Positions 1-11,590 of a stretch of DNA of 64,000 bases are shown piece after piece (position 1 is the stretch's first letter; every line of letters starts with the position of its first letter). The stretch covers positions 255,038-319,037 of the forward strand of contig CAJJDN010000136.1 of the NCBI GenBank assembly GCA_905182985.1. Direction: 5' to 3'. The notes beneath the pieces were generated by a model. The model had not been told where the DNA came from. It searched no databases and worked only from the letters and a program-made list of their open reading frames with translations. The position numbers and the translations under genes are program-made. The DNA comes from Paramecium sonneborni. Its lineage: Eukaryota > Ciliophora > Oligohymenophorea > Peniculida > Parameciidae.

Positions 1-99
1 ATTTATGAAATCTCAAATTTCAATGATGACCTTATGAAAGTAGTAACAATAACTAAATTTAATTACTGATTATCTTTTTAAATATTAATTATTATATAC

Positions 100-3000
100 T
101 CAACTTTGTTTTTATTATTCCAAATTTTAATTTTCATTGAACTAAACAAGAAATTCTGAACTTTTTGATCTCTTATTATAAAATTATTCATTAGTTTATT
201 TTCTTTTTGTATTTCTTAGACCATTTGATATTAATTCTACTTATTTCTATAAAACAAATTATTCTGTAGTGTTCATACTTGCTCTAGGTCTTGTTTTTGG
301 AGATTCTTCTGTTTAGATAGTTTCACTTTCTTATTATTATTACTATAAATATACTGAAACAGTTTTCATAAAAAATTATCGAAAATTTAACATAGCCTAA
401 GTAGTTTATCCTATAACAATGTGATTTTTACTAGAAATAGAATTCTGAAATATATGAGAAAATAATAATAATTAACTTTTATTTAAAAATTTAGATATTA
501 GTAGTTTGAGTTCCTCTTTATTTTATTTTTATTCTTTTTCAACTGCAGATTCTTTACAAATACTGTTGGTAGATAGAAAAGTGTTCCTTTTTTAACTTTG
601 AATCATATTAGATTTTTTATTCTTCTTTTATGTTTATTTTTAATAGTTGTTCATTTCTGTACCTAAAGACATATCATAAAATTCTTTAAAATTAGCAATT
701 GGAAATTAGATTTTGCCAAAATTATTAACAAATTCATCATAAGTAGCTTTAACTCTCATAAATTCAATATAGATAGTCCATTCTTCCATTCCTTCTTCAC
801 TTATTGCTGAGAAATAGAAATCTCTTCTTGGCATTAATTTTTATCTTTTAAACCAACCACCAGTTCTAATTTCAAAAGCATATTTTGAATTAACTTTTTC
901 TTTATCATTAAGAGGAACGATCTAATAAATACTACTTAAATTTATTGTTCCTAATGCATTCTATGGTTATCTATGATAATCTAATTCACTATAATAATAT
1001 TTAAATTCTTTTTAGGTCATTAAACAATATCTTTCTGCCCAAGTAACATTTTTATCTGATTTCTTTTTTAATAAACCTAATTTAATATTATTAGTTTTAG
1101 TAATTAATTTAGTTTAAATTGATTTAATAATTATAGATCTTTTAGCTTTATGTGATAATTCTAATTCTCTATGTTTTATGTTAGATTAACTATTCCATTT
1201 TTATTCAGCTAAAATCCAATTATGTTCCAATCTTTAAGCTTCTAATTTTTCATTAATTTCAAATTAAGATGGAATCTCTTATAAAGCTTAAGCATAAAAT
1301 TTATGTAATTCTCTTCGTTAAGAAAACAATAATCTTTAATAAATTATTTCTCTAAGAAATGGTTTAGCAAATCTATAATATTTATTCAAATCATTAAGTT
1401 CCATTGTTTCAATTATTTCGGATTCCTCTAAACTATTTAAAATTTTAATTAAATTTTCTTTTTAAATTACTTCTTTAAATGGTTGAATTTTATTAAGTGT
1501 TTAAACATCAAATATATCTCCAATAATTGATGCTACTTTAAGTATTAATAATTCTAAACATCCTATTTTGTCTAAATATGATGAATTAATTCTAATTTTA
1601 TTAAGTGGAGCTTCTAAAATTACAAATTCATCTAAATTTAATATATTTAAGAGGCAATCATTCAGAGTAGCAATTTCTTATTATTTATTATCTATAATAA
1701 TATAATTGTCCTTTAATAATTTTTCAATCTAATAATAATAAATGATGAATATTTACTAAAGTGATAAATGTAAGGGGATTTCCTTAGGTTTTTCGATAAA
1801 GAGTTTATATGAAAAATTCTTGAGTGTTACATTACATCATTTAAGTTTTAATGTATTCATAATGAAGAATATTCTAATCTTGAAGATTAGAAAGTTCTTA
1901 ATTTTTTGAACATTTAATTTTATTGATATGAAATAAATCAGATAGTAAGACTTAAAAATCAGATAATAATAGATTTTTAAAACTAATATATTCAAAATTA
2001 CTGATGTCATTTAATTTAGTAGCAATTGATTCTAATTCATCTTCAATCATTTAGATTTAATTTTAATGTTATTCATGAAATTAGAATTGTTCAAAGTAAT
2101 CATGTCTAAAAATAAAAATGAATAGAATGAATTTATTGTGTTTCATGAGATGCTTAATAATTTTGAGAGAATCTTCATCAATATTATGACCATCATCTAA
2201 TACAAATATTATTTTCTGAGAGTTTGTAATTGATTGATATTTTGTAAATAAACAGTCAATTTTTTCTTTGAGCATTTGAATATCTAAGGATTCAGAGGAA
2301 TCATTTTTCTTTTTCAATTATTTATCAAATATTTAGATTTAACTAATAGGTTCAAAGTCAAATAACTATATTAATTAATCCTAATTTGAATCAAATATTT
2401 GATTTAATAATTAAAAGTCATTTGGTAAATTTAATTTGATAGCTATTTATTTAAGAAAATGTTAGAATATAATTTTAATAGCATATAAATATTATTATTC
2501 TTTCTACAAAAATGAGCATAATCTAATTTATAGAAAGTTAAAATCTTGTTAGAATAAATCAATACATTATTTAACACAGTATGATTTACCTGATCCTTAA
2601 TTACCTGAGATTTTTAGAAGACCATTAGATGAATTTTGTATTTAAAACTATTAGATAATTCTTTAGATCAATCGAAGATTATTTACATCAAATAAATAAT
2701 TATCTAAAAGTCTTGGAAAAAAAGGATTATGAATTCTAATTTTATTTAATTCTAAGTTTGATTCTGGATAATAGATGTTTACTTTTTCAGCTTTTCCTTT
2801 AACCTAAACAGATTTATAATAAGATATATTCATTTTCTATAACGCTTCTTTAGATGTTTCTAGATCAAGTAAAATAGAATGATGTTCATCTTTACATGCA
2901 ATTTACATTAATCTAGCTGCAAGATTAACAGAATCTCCAATAACAGAATATCTATTATAAATTAAATATTGATAATTACTCTCTTCTAGAACCACTAGTT

Positions 3001-4197
3001 CCAACTACTCCAGCAAAAGTACATCCAGTTGAAATACCAATCTTACAGGAACAATTTATTGCCTTCAATTCTTACTACATTGTAATAGCAGTCATTACTG
3101 CTCTAGCTGGATCATCTTATTTAGACATAGGAGGTAAACCAAATACAACAATTAAAGTAGATCCTTTATCATCCATCAAGATTTTGTTAAGTGATCCTTA
3201 GAATGCATATATTGATTTTTATACAGTTTCTATAACTTATTAAATATGAGTTAACCCATCAGAATTAAGTGCAACTGATAAATCAATGTTAAGATTAACA
3301 AACATAATTGTTAATATTCTTAATTCTGAACTCCACTTTTCTTAATCTACCTAAATTTATATGCAGACTTACAAATATGTATTATTATAAAGCAGCAGGT
3401 ATGTATCTAATTAAATGATTTTTGATTGATTCAAATGATTAAGGACTTATTTTATTTTTAATTAATAAAGCATTTGATATGTTTTAGACTTTAGCTCCTT
3501 TATTAGAATGTACAAAATAGTATTAATGATCATCGACTTTGATACAATTATAATATTATCCAACCATTTGAAATACATCTTGAGATATAATGACTTGGCC
3601 TCCTTTAGTAGCACAATGTTCACTCTCAAATGCTTAAATCAATGCTTATCCTGTGGCTAAGAATTCATTTCTATTAAACACTCCTCCTACATATAATATA
3701 TTTATATCTCCAACTCCGAATCCTATTTTAACAGATAGTTTAATATTTTCTAATATGAATGTATCATTTAATTTTGCTTAGATATCTAAAGCACTCTATA
3801 TTCCTTAACGAAGTAAAGTTCTTAATTGTTCATCTTTGTCATTCTATCCTGTTGGAGGTGGCCATACTACTATTATTGCATCTCCTGCAAATTTGAATAT
3901 ATCTCCTCCACTCTTTGATATCGATTTTATCAATAATTCCATATATCTATTTATAGCAAATGCTATCACTTCTGATCCTTCAGGACCTATTTTTGAAAGC
4001 TATTCTGTTAAATTTGTAAATCCACAAATATCAGCAAACATTATTACACTCTTAAATGACTGAATCTCTGGAACATGACCTTTTATTCCCTTTATTTGAT
4101 TCTCTAAAATATGCTAAAATACTAATGCTGGAATAAACCCTAATATAGATTGCACCTTAACATTGCTTTATAGATTAACATTCTACTAATTTATCAT
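100..4197 (-). CDS. soluble-type adenylate cyclase with NTPase and PH domain
   Basis: Class III cyclase of the ADCY10 (soluble adenylyl cyclase) type, expected to make cAMP from ATP. With TAA/TAG as Gln and three introns removed (3351-3372, 2952-2979, 1729-1756) it is 1339 aa. C1 (about residues 50-180) shows FADICGFTNLTEQL and GGDIFKFAGDAIIVVWP. C2 (about 290-430) shows REYSVIGDSVNLAARLM, which is intact only after the 28-nt intron is removed. A P-loop GNQGSGKS (about 515) and Walker B IIFVLDD (about 650) mark the NTPase region typical of this family. After a helical stretch there is a PH-like domain (about 1005-1125, ending EEWTIYIEFMRVKA), which mammalian ADCY10 lacks as far as I know. The Gln/Ser-rich tail ends at a TGA. 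No membrane segment is seen. The start is the ATG just before the C1 domain. Confidence 0.9.
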
Positions 4198-4435
4198 ATT
4201 ATTTTATTTATTAAATAATCTATCATTATATCTATTCACATCCTTTTCTTATCATTTTCATTAATCTATTCTTTATCAATTAATTCTATTATCATACATC
4301 TTCTATCTTCAAACATCACTGATACCATTTTTAATCATTACTTAAACTAATTTATAATTATTTCTCAAAATCAAAAAAATAAATTAAATTATCATATTTT
4401 CTTTTAACATCAACCTTTTTTAACTTTTTATTAAT

Positions 4436-5579
4436 TTATAAATTTTCTAATACACTATTTTTTACTCAAATCATATAAAAATATTTCGTGCATTTTATGA
4501 TCCTTATGAAAATTAATTACATTTATACTCTATCTATTATATTCTAATTTCAATTATTCTTATTAAACTAAAATAATAACTTAAACAAATATCATAATTG
4601 CTTCTAAATTGTTTATATAAATATGTAACTTTTAAAATTCCCATAAATAGTCCACTTGTAAATCATTCCAATTCATTTATGATTCTATAAAAATTTAGAA
4701 TAATTGCAAACCTTCATATTTTTATCAAAATTAGGGATTCTAATTTATATATTATTAAGACTATCCATCCATTACATTTTTTAATCTAATTATAACATAA
4801 TAGAAACTTATTTAGTCATTCTAATATTCTTATATTCAGTTACTTATGCTCAAATTATTCAAAATATTGATCAAATTAAGTGGCTATAGTTCAAATTTTT
4901 AGAACTCTTTTATTTTTGAATAATAATAAATTAATTAAAATAATTTATATATGATGTTACAAAGTAACTTCATATAAGTGAATAACATAATTTTAATTCA
5001 TTATTTATGACTTTTTTTATTAAGATTCTAAAAGGTAATAGTAAAAGGACCATCATTCAAAAAAAGTAAACAATTTATCATTAATAACAAGAAACGTTAT
5101 ATAATCAATTATATATAAATATATGGAATACCAGAATAAAATTTAATTTGAAAAGTTAATTTGCCACTTCATACTTTCTTTTTAGATAGAATAAATAATA
5201 TATTATTAGCAGGAGTTCTAATATTGATTAATATTAAAATGAACTTTTACGAAGGAACTCATAAAGTATGTACAGTATAAATTATAAAAATGAAAAATAA
5301 AAAAAATTAAATGAAGATTTGAGAAGCATATTCTTTACTGAAAGAGGGATGAATAACCTTCATCTTAGATTCCATGATGAACTTAAGCTTAATTTAATAA
5401 GGCATCATTAAAGAGAATTTTAAAAGAATGAATTAGAATTAGATATTTTTAACACCTTCTTATATCCAATTAATTACATAAATTAATCCTATCAAAATTT
5501 ATTTCTGAATTGTGATTAAAATTTAAGAGAATAGTATTTCCGAATGATTAAATGCAATATTCATAAAGAATTATAAATA
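4436..5579. repeat. first copy of exact 1144-bp direct duplication
   Basis: Reading this block against 5581-6724 shows the same sequence at an offset of 1145, with no difference found in the stretches compared. The copies are separated only by the N at 5580. It contains the N-terminal and sensor part of the decayed histidine kinase. An exact repeat abutting one N is the usual look of two overlapping contigs joined without merging, so I treat this as an assembly artefact. Confidence 0.9.
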
Positions 5580-5580
5580 N
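5580..5580. other. assembly gap (single N)
   Basis: The only ambiguous base in the window. It lies exactly between the two 1144-bp identical blocks. Confidence 0.99.
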
Positions 5581-6724
5581 TTATAAATTTTCTAATACAC
5601 TATTTTTTACTCAAATCATATAAAAATATTTCGTGCATTTTATGATCCTTATGAAAATTAATTACATTTATACTCTATCTATTATATTCTAATTTCAATT
5701 ATTCTTATTAAACTAAAATAATAACTTAAACAAATATCATAATTGCTTCTAAATTGTTTATATAAATATGTAACTTTTAAAATTCCCATAAATAGTCCAC
5801 TTGTAAATCATTCCAATTCATTTATGATTCTATAAAAATTTAGAATAATTGCAAACCTTCATATTTTTATCAAAATTAGGGATTCTAATTTATATATTAT
5901 TAAGACTATCCATCCATTACATTTTTTAATCTAATTATAACATAATAGAAACTTATTTAGTCATTCTAATATTCTTATATTCAGTTACTTATGCTCAAAT
6001 TATTCAAAATATTGATCAAATTAAGTGGCTATAGTTCAAATTTTTAGAACTCTTTTATTTTTGAATAATAATAAATTAATTAAAATAATTTATATATGAT
6101 GTTACAAAGTAACTTCATATAAGTGAATAACATAATTTTAATTCATTATTTATGACTTTTTTTATTAAGATTCTAAAAGGTAATAGTAAAAGGACCATCA
6201 TTCAAAAAAAGTAAACAATTTATCATTAATAACAAGAAACGTTATATAATCAATTATATATAAATATATGGAATACCAGAATAAAATTTAATTTGAAAAG
6301 TTAATTTGCCACTTCATACTTTCTTTTTAGATAGAATAAATAATATATTATTAGCAGGAGTTCTAATATTGATTAATATTAAAATGAACTTTTACGAAGG
6401 AACTCATAAAGTATGTACAGTATAAATTATAAAAATGAAAAATAAAAAAAATTAAATGAAGATTTGAGAAGCATATTCTTTACTGAAAGAGGGATGAATA
6501 ACCTTCATCTTAGATTCCATGATGAACTTAAGCTTAATTTAATAAGGCATCATTAAAGAGAATTTTAAAAGAATGAATTAGAATTAGATATTTTTAACAC
6601 CTTCTTATATCCAATTAATTACATAAATTAATCCTATCAAAATTTATTTCTGAATTGTGATTAAAATTTAAGAGAATAGTATTTCCGAATGATTAAATGC
6701 AATATTCATAAAGAATTATAAATA
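5581..6724. repeat. second copy of exact 1144-bp direct duplication
   Basis: Second copy of the block at 4436-5579. It runs without a break into the rest of the decayed histidine kinase, so this copy is the one in natural context on its 3' side. The 4436 copy is in natural context on its 5' side. Confidence 0.9.
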
Positions 6725-8325
6725 ATAATTGTAATTGTAGGAAAAAGTTCAGAATTTAAATAATTACAATATAAAGATCTTTTTCTTATTAGGATTAAAT
6801 TCCTAAACCTTCATTTCAAAAGGTTTATATTAATAAAATTTTGTTAATTGAGTGATGTAATTCAACCTATATTAGTTATTTAAATAGAGAATATTACTAA
6901 AAAAACATAAGATTGAGTAGATGAATCAAGAAAAGGAAGCCCATTAATTAATTACTTAAATAATTTTCTCATGATTTAATACTCTTTTTTATAGTTCTTA
7001 AGATATGCTTTTAATGATAAAGGATAAGATATAAGATACTTATATACTTGTATATATAGAAATAGCTTATATATCAATTCTCTTTTTAAATTATTAAATA
7101 AAAGAAAAATTAAAATACATAGTTAATTAATATTAAAAAGATAGAATTTAAAATTAATTTAGATGAAAGAGTAAAGAATTGAGTATACGTTAAGATAAAT
7201 AGAGATCAGGCAATTTCCTATAAATCTATTAACCAATTCATGCAAATTTACTTTTTAAGGTATAAAAATAGTACTTACTATAAAGGTAATTGAAAATCAT
7301 TTTAAAAAGATTTAAGTAAATGATGCAAGTATAGGAATTGTTTTAGTAAAATAATCAACATTAAAATAAATATTAACAAGTTCAATTGGAAAGAGTCTTC
7401 GAATTAAGAAAAGTCCTGAATTGAGATTGAATATCTGTTATAATAGTAGAAGGACTTGTATAAAATATGATGGTATTTTAGAGCTCAATTCTAAACAAAA
7501 AAAAATAAAGGAACTAAAATTTATTTTAAAATTGAATATTAAATGTCTTTTAGGGATGAATCAGTAAGAAATCCTATTATCTCAGAATATACTAACAAAA
7601 ATAATGCTTATAAATATATGATATTCCATAATGAATCTAATCAGTTAGATTAAGATAAATATTAATTGAGATAATCCTTTTCTGAGAATACAAAAAATTA
7701 AGATTATTTGTCTCCATCCAAAAATCTAAAAGAAAAAGAAATAATACAAAGAATAGATTTTATAAACTTATATTAGCAACTTAAACATCAGAGAGTTTGC
7801 TTGAAATGGTCAATAATTCTAATTATAATATAGAATTGCCAATCAGTCCATTTTATTTTAGATACAAATCCCAAACAAAATGTTTTACTTGCTAAATATG
7901 TACTCAATGCTTTCAAGTTTAAATTGTAGATGATGTTCATTTCAATTAGATTGCTTTAAAAGTATTACGTTTATATTATAAAATACAAGATGATTAAAGA
8001 CACAATGAATATTAAGCAATAGAAATGTTTAAGAAATAAATATACATCATTTTTAATTTAATATTTTAGTATTTATGGACATTGAGATGCAAGAAATAAA
8101 TGGATTCCAAACAACTAAATAAGTTAAAATAAAAATTATTTTAAAATATTAGATACTCAAAACAACATAAGACTCCACAAAGATTGTGATGTGTTTTGCA
8201 TATGACAATAAAGATAACTTTTAGTGAAGCAAAAGATGTTGGAATGTCTAGGTTTTTATCTAAGGCAGTTCAACAAAAGGATTTAGAAAGAATTCTTAGA
8301 TAATATAGTTTAATATGATATAATT
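5581..8325 (+). pseudogene. decayed hybrid histidine kinase, first of three tandem copies
   Basis: Homology to the two intact kinases downstream is scattered over several frames. The membrane part is recognisable (INYIYTLSIIF; RLSIHYIFQSNYNIIETYL), as is the sensor helix (REFQKNELELDIFNTFLYP), a degenerate N-box region (NLLTNSCKFTFQGI) and a receiver (IVDDVHFNQIAL; FMDIEMQEINGFQTTKQ). The receiver carries an intron at 8123-8152, at the same site as in both paralogues. Frames change repeatedly, TGA codons interrupt the ORF, and the conserved FLPKP becomes FLSKA after a frameshift. The H-box SFSHELRTPLN is not found intact. Its true 5' part is shared with the duplicated block, so the start is uncertain. 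It is probably non-functional. Confidence 0.75.
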
Positions 8326-8538
8326 TTAAATATTTCTCCACATAGTCTAATTGTTACTAAGAGAACCAAGAATAACATAAGTTTAAAAGTACAATTTAAT
8401 TTATCTAAATAATAATTAATCTGATTTAATAAGGTTCGTATTACATAATTAATGATGGGTATAATACTGTATTTGCATTTCTAAAGAATTAACACATATT
8501 TAAATAAAATAAATTCAATATTTGGGTAAGTGTAGATT

Positions 8539-11360
8539 ATGAACCATAGATACATTTTCCTTCTACAAATTATTTAAAACATCTGGTGGATAATTGAAAT
8601 GTTATTAATTTAAAAGTCTTCAAATTACACATATTACTTTTTGTGTTCATTATGTATAACAACAAGGCTACTTGCCTCGATTATCTATCTAAAATAGCAT
8701 TAGAAACATGATCGATTTATTCTCATAACTACATTAGCTAATAATGTTTGTTATACTGAGGCCAATATTAACTTTGAAAGTAAGAATTTATATTTAAATC
8801 ATATCAATACTTTAATCATCCTATTAAATTACATGGAGGCTCAAATTTTAATAAAAAATCAACCATTTGATTTACTTACAAAATTTACATTTCCAACATA
8901 TATATTAATGAGATTGATCTCCCTTATATTTATATAGTTTGATATACAATTATGTGAAGCTACATCCCTTATGCTCTTATTTTTATGTGTATATTTTTCA
9001 AATTATAATACCTCTGTAAATTCAACTCAAACAAATCCTAAATTAGATCATTACTAATAAAATTGTTCTGCATCTTTGCATTAATCATAAGTTAAATTAG
9101 AGAAGCATCTTACTTTGAATTCAAATAAATTGAATCACGGCCCTGATAAAAATTCATAACCAAGAAATAGTTTTTAAATTAATATAAAAGATTCATACAG
9201 AGAAGAAAGTGCACCTATACCTACTTTTCATTCAAAACTTAAACCAGGATATAAAAGTTAATATTCACATCTAGTTGTAGATAGAAATGATTCTTAACTT
9301 TAAAATTTCTATTAAAATCTTGTAAATGTTTTACCAGAAGGAGTTTTGATGTTAAATAAATTTCAGTAAATCTAATTCATAAGTACTAAATGTGAAAAAT
9401 TACTAGAATGTGATGGAAAAGAAAAAGTAATAGAATACATAAAAAAATGTTTGTCAAATTGTGATTTACCTGAAGATGTATAATCTATGACCAGAACTAA
9501 AAATAAATTGACTTAAAGAGTCTTAGAAGAAATTATAAGAATCTATAAATAAAATTTCTAAGAATTAGACATTTTTGATGTTTTACTGAATCCAAATAAA
9601 TATATCTAAGCATTATTTTCTGGATAGAATGGATAATTAGAATAAGATAGAAGCAGTTCTGGATCAGTTTATTTTTCTGATCCTTCTACATTATAAGAAC
9701 ATACTTTTTGTTTTGAAGGTTCTATTGAGAAAGAGAAAAACGATTAATCAAAAAAGCTCAAATTCATTTTGGTTTAAACTTAGATGACTTTAACTTAATA
9801 GGAAGCAATCTCATAAAATGGATAGACTAATTCGAAAAGGTAAGGATTTAATGATATGCCATAACCAATACTTTTAATATTGATTAAAAATATAACACAT
9901 AAAAATAAAGTTAAAGAGTTAAAAGAAGAAAGATTGATTAATAATTCACTCTTAAAGTCTTTTTCACATGAATTAAGAACACCTTTAAACAGTTGTTAAT
10001 ATATGCTTAATCTAATTAAAGAAGTTTCAAAAGATGATATTATACAAATGTATCTAAATACAGCATCAAGTTCTATAAAATTATTAATTTATTAAATTAA
10101 TGATATATTAGATTTTGCTGCAATGTAATCAAAATCTTTTTCTTATCACACTACTACATTTTGTCTCAAAGATCTCATTTAAGAAATACATGACTTATAT
10201 GATTAATAAACAAATTTTAAAAATATCAAATTAGATATCTTATATGATTAATCTTTATATAATCAATTTTTCATAAATGATAAATAAAGAATTATGTAAG
10301 TATTAGTTAATTTATTAAATAATTCCTGCAAATTTACTAAACCTTATGGAGAAGTTTCATTAATATTTAAATAAATGAAAGGTAATCTTATTGAAGTAAC
10401 TGTTAGAGATGATGGAATAGGAATCTAATCAAATAAACTTGAACTATTAAGAAAAGCATTTTGCAAACCTTCTTCTAAAATATCTCATGAATAATCTGCT
10501 TTAGGATTTGGTCTCAAAATATCAGGAAAAATTGTTAAAGGATTAACTTATAATAAAAATTATTTAGATATCAATTCAAGTCATAATAATGGAACTCAAG
10601 TTTCTTTTTTATTTTAAAATTAAGAAATTATAAATTAGGAATTCTTATTATCTCCATAATAAAGTAATATTACTGGAAGATTTGAAATGTCATCTCCTGC
10701 ATCCTCTAAATTCATTCACAAATTAGAATTATCATAATCTTTAACAAAAGGACTCTAATAAAAATTTGAAACTCCTTAAAATGAATCAATTATTCTAAAA
10801 GAACATCTAGAAAGTCCAAGATTAAATTAAGATTAATTAAGTTAAGTTATTATTCCTACAAGTTGTTATCATTTCAAAAATACTCATGTATTACATCATA
10901 AAAAATAAGGTTCACTTCAATCTTTTTAAATTAATATAAATAATTGTGAAGATTGCTCTTAAATTTTAGTAGTTGATGATATACCATTTAATCAAATTGC
11001 TTTTATTTAGATGTTAAATCATTTTAAAATTAAGGCTGAATCTGCTTTTGATGGATACTAAGCTATTGAAATGGTAAAATAGAAATTAATTAAACATTGC
11101 AAATTCTATAGATTAATTTTTATGGATATTGAAATGCCTGGTTAAAATGGTTTCTAAACTTCTAAAATTGTAATACTAACCCCTATAACTAGATTTCACA
11201 AATTCCTGGTGTCTAATCTATAATTGTTATGTGTTCTGCATATGATACTCTTGACAATTATAATTTCGCTTCACAAGTTGGTATAAGTGAATTCTTACCT
11301 AAACCTGTTAATAAAAAAGACTTAGATAAAATCTTGAAAAAGTATTTATTCAAAATATGA
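8539..11360 (+). CDS. membrane hybrid histidine kinase with receiver domain
   Basis: Autophosphorylating sensor kinase with an attached receiver, 932 aa after one 23-nt intron. The N-terminus has several hydrophobic segments, beginning MNHRYIFLLQIIQ and WWIIEMLL, then a sensor region of about 280 residues with no recognised domain. The H-box SFSHELRTPLN (about residue 475) carries the phosphoacceptor His. The N-box LVNLLNNSCKFT and G-box DDGIGI are present, and the second glycine box reads ALGFGLKISG. The receiver has VVDD, FMDIEMPG (phosphoacceptor Asp, about 861) and EFLPKPV (conserved Lys). The intron interrupts the receiver just after FQTSK, exactly as in the next paralogue. It lies 230 bp upstream of that paralogue on the same strand. 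Confidence 0.92.
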
Positions 11361-11590
11361 TCAAAGTTTTTATATGAGTATTTTTTACTTTAGTTAATTA
11401 ATTAATTATTATTCAAATCAAACTGTTTTATTTTTTTTTCTTCAAATTAACATTTTCATCCTCTTTTTCCTTAAATTTTGAAGCTTAAATTAAATATTTT
11501 GTCTTATAATTGTAAAAAACAAAACTTAATTTGCAATATATTGTAAGTAATTTAATTTGCATAATTTAATAAAGAGATATTGATTAGTAT

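Noticed and set aside
3836..4063. Standard-code plus-strand ORF beginning MSFYPVGGGHTTI
   Set aside because: It is antisense to the first cyclase domain, whose conserved motifs read on the minus strand.
4436..6724. Genuine tandem segmental duplication or transposon
   Set aside because: Identity over 1144 bp with a single N at the joint and no terminal inverted repeats fits an assembly join better.
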